Positions 60,010 to 64,000 of a stretch of DNA of 64,000 nt are shown here, piece by piece. The DNA is taken from NCBI GenBank assembly GCA_016721765.1, contig JADKHO010000002.1:682001-746000 (forward strand), written 5' to 3'. The translations under genes and the position numbers were made by a program. The DNA comes from Bacteroidota bacterium. Lineage in GTDB: Bacteria; Bacteroidota; Bacteroidia; UBA4408. How positions within the stretch are numbered: position 1 is the first letter of the stretch; each line of letters begins with the position of its first letter. The notes beneath the pieces are model-generated. The model had not been told where the DNA came from, did no database searches, and worked only from the letters and a program-made list of their open reading frames with translations.

Positions 60010-62466
60010 TTATTCGAAGTAGTTTCCAATACTAATAATCTCAGCAAATACACCGGCCGCAGTAACTTCAGCGCCCGCTCCGGGACCTTTCACCACCAAA
60101 GGGCGATCGTGATACCTTTCGGTTGTAAACGAAATAATGTTATCGCTTCCGGATAAATTATAAAAAGGATGTTTTTCATCCACTTCCAACAATCGAATAC
60201 TCGCTTTTCCATTTTCGAGTAGAGCTATAAATCGCAGCACTTTTCCCTTTTCTTCTGCCTTTGCTCGTCGTGCTTCAAATACAGCATTCGAGATTTCAAG
60301 TTCCTTAAAAAAATCTGTAACGGATTTTGCTTTTACACAATTTGGTGGAAGTATTTGTTCAATGGCAATATCCTTAATCTCAATCTCCATCCCGGTTTCG
60401 CGCGCCAATATCAATAGTTTTCGCGCTACATCCATTCCACTCAAATCATCTCGCGGATCCGGCTCGGTGTAGCCCTTTTCTTTGGCTTGCAACACCACCT
60501 CATTAAATTGAATTCCCTTTTTGTAGCTGTTAAAAATATAGGACAGCGTTCCGGAAAGTACCGCTTCAATTCGAATTATTTTATCGCCACTATGTAATAA
60601 ATCACTTAGTGTTGAAATAACCGGAAGCCCTGCTCCCACATTGGTTTCATACAAGAACCGCACCCCACGCTTCTTTGCAGCACTTCTTAATTTTGTATAT
60701 TCCGTATACTTACCACTATTCGCCAATTTATTTGGAGTCACAATGGATACACTGCTTTCCAAAATTTCGTTGTAATGGCTCACCACCTCAGCGCTAGATG
60801 TGCAATCTACAAAAATACTTTGTGCCAGATTCAGTTCTTTAATTCGCTGTACAAAACTTTTAATGTTGGATTTTTCTCCCTTTGTTTCCAGCACTTCTTT
60901 GTAGCGGCTCAGGGAAATACCGTCTTCATCAAAATACATTTTTTGTGTATTGGTAATTCCTGCTATTATCAGTTCGATGGAGCGTGCTTCGCGCAAAAAT
61001 TTCTTTTGCTTTTCAATTTGCTTGATGAGTGTACTTCCAATTAAACCGGTACTTCCCACCAAAAACACATTCAAGGTTTTTACATCCGATAAAAAGAAAC
61101 CTTGATGTAAAGTATTCAACGCCTTATTCAAATCCTTGGCATGAATTACCACCGAAATGTTTAATTCGGAGGAGCCTTGCGCAGTAGCAACAACACTAAT
61201 CCCATTTTTTCCCAATGCTTGAAACAAGCGCCCCGACACGCCCGGGGTATTGCGCATATTTTCGCCAATCACCGCAACAATGCTCAGGTTTTCTTCTACT
61301 CGTACTTTTTCTATCAGGTGCACTTTTATTTCGAGTGCAAAAGTTTCTTCTATTGCTTTCCTAGCTATTTCAGCATCTCCTGGTTTCACCGCAAAACTGA
61401 TGGTGTGTTCAGATGAGCCTTGCGTAATTAATATTACATTCACTTTGGCTTGTGATAAGGCTCCAAACAAACGTGCCGAAATACCTGCCACGCCAACCAT
61501 TCCGCTTCCTTGCAAAGTTAAAAGTGCAATTCCGTCAATCGAAGAAATACCCTTCACCATGTAATTGGGATCGCTCGATTTGGTGGAAATTAAAGTTCCA
61601 TGCGCACTTGGGTTAAATGTATTTTTTATCCAAAGTGGAATGCCCTTCTCTAAAGCGGGCTGAATCGTTGGCGGATGAATAACCTTAGCTCCAAAATGCG
61701 ACATTTCCATGGCTTCCTCATACGTCATGGCACCTACCGAAAATGCTTTGCGCACTTTGCGTGGATCAGCTGTCATCACTCCATCCACATCGGTCCATAT
61801 TTGAATCTCACTTGCTTGCAGGGCAGCTCCAAAAATTGCTGCGGTATAATCTGAGCCTCCTCTGCCTAAGGTAGTAATCTCATTTTTTGAGGTGGACCCA
61901 ATAAAACCGGTTACTACTTCAATGCTTTTAGAAGAGGCAAAATAGGCCCGAATATTTTTATTTGATTTTAGGAAATCAACTTTTGCTGATCCAAAATTTT
62001 CATCCGTTTTTACAAGCAGACTGGCATCCAAAAAAGTAGATTTCAGTTTTTGTGATGTGAAATAATGCGCTATAATCTTCGCTGCAAACAATTCGCCATG
62101 GCTGCAAACAAAGTCGAGTGTTCGCTGTGAAAGTTCCTTTACCAAAAATACACCGTGCAATAAATCCTGCAGGGCTGCAAAGCGCATTTCCATAAATTCA
62201 TACAATGCCTTTTCCTGCTTCAATCCCAACTCATTGGCAGTTTTGAGGTGCCTTTGCTTTATTTTTTGAAATAGGTCAAGGTATGAATTATCCTGTGTGG
62301 CTGCCAACTGACTCACCTTAATTAAATCGTCGGTAACACCTCCAAATGCCGAAAATACAACTGCCAGCTTTTTCTCTGCTCGATACTGTTGCTCAATAAT
62401 TTTGGCTACCCCCTTTATCCGTTCAGCTGTTGCAACCGAACTCCCCCCGAATTTTAGAACTATCAT
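60010..62466 (-). CDS. thrA: Bifunctional aspartokinase / homoserine dehydrogenase
   Basis: An 818-residue fusion enzyme. Residues 1 to about 300 are aspartokinase (MIVLKFGGSSVATAERIKGV; GFIGSTSKNEITTLGRGGSD), about 310-460 are two ACT domains for threonine feedback (MVGVAGISARLFGALSQAKV; NTPGVSGRLFQALGKNGISV), and about 465-818 are homoserine dehydrogenase (FLVGSTGLIGSTLIKQIEKQ; TPNKLANSG; GYTEPDPRDDLSGMDVARKL). It performs the first and third steps from aspartate to threonine. First gene of the thrABC operon. A -7 element (TATTTTTG, minus strand, 62501-62494) lies 27 bases before the start codon. No Thr-rich leader peptide or attenuator was found. Confidence 0.95.
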   Translation of the reverse strand: MIVLKFGGSSVATAERIKGVAKIIEQQYRAEKKLAVVFSAFGGVTDDLIKVSQLAATQDNSYLDLFQKIKQRHLKTANELGLKQEKALYEFMEMRFAALQDLLHGVFLVKELSQRTLDFVCSHGELFAAKIIAHYFTSQKLKSTFLDASLLVKTDENFGSAKVDFLKSNKNIRAYFASSKSIEVVTGFIGSTSKNEITTLGRGGSDYTAAIFGAALQASEIQIWTDVDGVMTADPRKVRKAFSVGAMTYEEAMEMSHFGAKVIHPPTIQPALEKGIPLWIKNTFNPSAHGTLISTKSSDPNYMVKGISSIDGIALLTLQGSGMVGVAGISARLFGALSQAKVNVILITQGSSEHTISFAVKPGDAEIARKAIEETFALEIKVHLIEKVRVEENLSIVAVIGENMRNTPGVSGRLFQALGKNGISVVATAQGSSELNISVVIHAKDLNKALNTLHQGFFLSDVKTLNVFLVGSTGLIGSTLIKQIEKQKKFLREARSIELIIAGITNTQKMYFDEDGISLSRYKEVLETKGEKSNIKSFVQRIKELNLAQSIFVDCTSSAEVVSHYNEILESSVSIVTPNKLANSGKYTEYTKLRSAAKKRGVRFLYETNVGAGLPVISTLSDLLHSGDKIIRIEAVLSGTLSYIFNSYKKGIQFNEVVLQAKEKGYTEPDPRDDLSGMDVARKLLILARETGMEIEIKDIAIEQILPPNCVKAKSVTDFFKELEISNAVFEARRAKAEEKGKVLRFIALLENGKASIRLLEVDEKHPFYNLSGSDNIISFTTERYHDRPLVVKGPGAGAEVTAAGVFAEIISIGNYFE

Positions 62467-62493
62467 AAATTAAAATCTGAAAACTATTCCTTT

Positions 62494-62501
62494 CAAAAAT
62501 A
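62494..62501 (-). promoter_or_regulatory. -7 element of the thr operon
   Basis: On the minus strand TATTTTTG, matching TAnnTTTG, 27 bases before the thrA ATG. No TTTG at the ideal upstream distance. Confidence 0.4.
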
Positions 62502-62534
62502 GAAAAATTATATTCACTTATCCTCTAAAAATGG

Positions 62535-62542
62535 TAATTTTG
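62535..62542 (+). promoter_or_regulatory. -7 element of the AsmA-family gene
   Basis: TAATTTTG, 24 bases before the ATG at 62567. It is divergent to the thr operon element, with both inside a 100-base gap. Confidence 0.4.
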
Positions 62543-62566
62543 CTTGACTTTTTACCAAAACACATT

Positions 62567-64000
62567 ATGAAAAAATTTCTTAAGATTTCCGGAATAACCA
62601 TAGCTCTTTTATTAATTCTTATCGTTTCACTCCCTTTTCTATTTAAAGATAAAATTGTAGCCAAAATAAAGGAGGAAGCAAATAAAAACCTCAATGCAAA
62701 GTTAGATTTTGGCAATTTTGATTTAACACTCATCAGCAGTTTTCCCGATTTTAAATTCACACTTCATGACCTAAGTATAGTGGGAGTTGATGCCTTTGCG
62801 GGCGATACGCTAATTGCTTCCGATGTTATTTCACTTAATATTAATTTAATGAGTGTAATAAAAGGTAGCCAGTATAAAATTAACTCAATTGTGCTGGATC
62901 ATCCCTCCATCCTTGCAAAAGTGTTGAAGGACGGAAAAGCAAATTGGGACATAACTAAACCCGATTCCAGTGCTGCTGCCCCAAGCTCCGAATCCGCTCC
63001 CTTTAAAATGACCTTGAAAAATTTTGAAATCATTGCAGGAAACATTGTGTACGATGATGCGGAAATGGGTTTTAAAACCGTGCTAAAAAATATGAATCAT
63101 CAACTTAGCGGGGATTTTAGCGCGGATGAATTTGAACTCAAAACCCTTACCGATATTGAACAATTTACCATGGCCTATGGCGGAATGAATTACTTAAGCA
63201 AAGTAAAAACCGTAATCAAGGCCGACCTGGATGCCAACATGCCCCAATTTAAATTTACTTTTAAAAACAATGAATTTAGTTTGAATGAATTGGTATTTGG
63301 ACTCGACGGATATTTTGCAATGCCCAAAGAAGACATGGATATGGACTTAAAATTTGTGGCTAAAAAAGCGGATTTCAAAAGCTTTCTTTCGCTCATTCCC
63401 GGTACCTACACAAAGGATTTTGCAAATATAAAAACATCCGGGAAGCTTGCTCTTGATGGCTTTGTGAAAGGTATTTATAACGATAAACGCATGCCGGCAT
63501 TCGGGGTAAAAATAAATGTAGACAATGCCATGTTTAAATATCCAAGCTTACCCAAATCTGTAAATAATATTTGGGTTGATGCCAACATCAGCAACAAAGA
63601 CGGAGAACCCGATCATACCTTAATTGACATCAAAAAATTCCATCTCGAAATGGCCGAAAACCCTGTGGATATTCGTATGCATATTGCCACTCCGGTAAGT
63701 GATCCCAACATCGACGGCGACATAAAAGGAAAATTAGTTTTGAATTCAGTAAAAGAATTTATTCCGCTTGAAGCCGATCAAAAATTAAGCGGAACCATTA
63801 TTGCTGACATTGCCCTGAAAGGAAAAATGAGCAGCATCGATAAAAAACAATATCAGGATTTTACAGCAAAAGGGCAATTAATTGTGTTGGATTTAGATTA
63901 CAAAAGTAAAGACACACCTTATGGAGTGCTGATTAATAAAGCTTATCTAAACTTTAGTCCGCAGATGGCGGAGTTGACACAATTTGATGCACGTCTTGGG
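62567..64000 (+). CDS. AsmA-family envelope protein (5' part)
   Basis: The frame from ATG 62567 stays open to the right edge (478 codons, no stop). MKKFLKISGITIALLLILIV is a signal-anchor helix; the rest is the long beta-rich, repeat-like sequence of AsmA/AsmA-like C-terminal proteins: NAKLDFGNFDLTLISSFPDF (motif near residue 45-64), LNINLMSVIKGSQYKINSIV, NWDITKPD, and repeated SGKLALDG / DIKGKLVLN / SGTIIADIALKGKM segments. AsmA-like proteins are bridge-shaped lipid-transfer candidates between inner and outer membranes. It is monocistronic as far as seen. Antisense frames inside it are shadows. Confidence 0.85.
   Translation, partial: MKKFLKISGITIALLLILIVSLPFLFKDKIVAKIKEEANKNLNAKLDFGNFDLTLISSFPDFKFTLHDLSIVGVDAFAGDTLIASDVISLNINLMSVIKGSQYKINSIVLDHPSILAKVLKDGKANWDITKPDSSAAAPSSESAPFKMTLKNFEIIAGNIVYDDAEMGFKTVLKNMNHQLSGDFSADEFELKTLTDIEQFTMAYGGMNYLSKVKTVIKADLDANMPQFKFTFKNNEFSLNELVFGLDGYFAMPKEDMDMDLKFVAKKADFKSFLSLIPGTYTKDFANIKTSGKLALDGFVKGIYNDKRMPAFGVKINVDNAMFKYPSLPKSVNNIWVDANISNKDGEPDHTLIDIKKFHLEMAENPVDIRMHIATPVSDPNIDGDIKGKLVLNSVKEFIPLEADQKLSGTIIADIALKGKMSSIDKKQYQDFTAKGQLIVLDLDYKSKDTPYGVLINKAYLNFSPQMAELTQFDARLG

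Noticed and set aside
62467..62566. Threonine/isoleucine leader-peptide attenuator for thrA
   Set aside because: No short frame with a run of Thr or Ile codons and no terminator hairpin upstream of thrA.
1..64000. rRNA, tRNA, prophage or insertion-sequence genes
   Set aside because: Reading both strands I found no tRNA-like cloverleaf in the gaps, no rRNA sequence, and no transposase, integrase or phage structural gene.

Overview
The window is chromosomal DNA of a low-GC, Gram-negative member of the Bacteroidota, probably an uncultured or gliding-type Flavobacteriia/Sphingobacteriia/Chitinophagia relative. Evidence: several secreted proteins end in type IX secretion (T9SS) type A sorting domains; there is a giant protein with a gliding-motility (type B) C-terminal domain next to PorP/SprF and OmpA/PD40 genes; lipoprotein and TonB-receptor style matches the phylum; ATG starts mostly lack Shine-Dalgarno sequences; and several upstream regions carry the Bacteroidota -7 element TAnnTTTG.

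Layout. 0-6.6 kb: end of a conserved small protein, a T9SS-exported cyclophilin, a nitrilase/PreT pair (pyrimidine-type catabolism), a secreted M28 peptidase and a DUF2279 protein. 6.7-9.6 kb: phosphohexomutase and an unassigned membrane-anchored protein. 9.7-20 kb: a three-gene surface module, giant cadherin-like adhesin > PorP/SprF > OmpA-PD40. 20.2-24.5 kb: four minus-strand genes (class I glutamine amidotransferase, YbdK-type carboxylate-amine ligase, a frameshifted ATP-grasp enzyme, esterase) that look like an uncharacterised amide-bond-forming cluster, with tandem-repeat arrays in the gaps. 24.8-33 kb: RNA methyltransferase, saccharopine dehydrogenase family, POT peptide transporter, class II amidotransferase, MBL hydrolase, coiled-coil envelope protein. 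33-41 kb: FG-GAP/lamin-tail/Ig T9SS protein, TPR protein, M23 peptidase, Crp/Fnr regulator. 41-47.7 kb: YceI, relics of a decayed two-gene module, CinA, and a cobalamin riboswitch controlling a BtuB-like receptor and a BtuG-like beta-propeller lipoprotein.

47.7-52 kb: the most striking locus, an apparently complete dlt operon (dltC-dltD-dltX-dltB-dltA order) in a Gram-negative genome, including a 49-residue DltX-like microprotein. Dlt systems D-alanylate teichoic acids in Gram-positives; no teichoic acid is expected here, the DltB-like protein has Asn where MBOAT enzymes normally have His, and the DltA-like protein has Met at the position recalled to be the D-alanine-selecting Cys. 52-57 kb: two VOC proteins, a small T9SS protein, a higBA toxin-antitoxin pair with a palindromic operator, and a six-repeat T9SS protein. 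57.7-62.5 kb: thrA-thrB-thrC threonine operon. The window ends inside an AsmA-family gene.

Besides genes, the window has a dispersed population of intergenic short tandem arrays (GATTAGCTGAT-type, CAATATC-type, and a composite GTAGTGAG/TACAAAG/ATTTAGG type) and a ~205 bp duplicated intergenic repeat at 57.2-57.7 kb. I saw no rRNA, tRNA, CRISPR, IS transposase or prophage genes.
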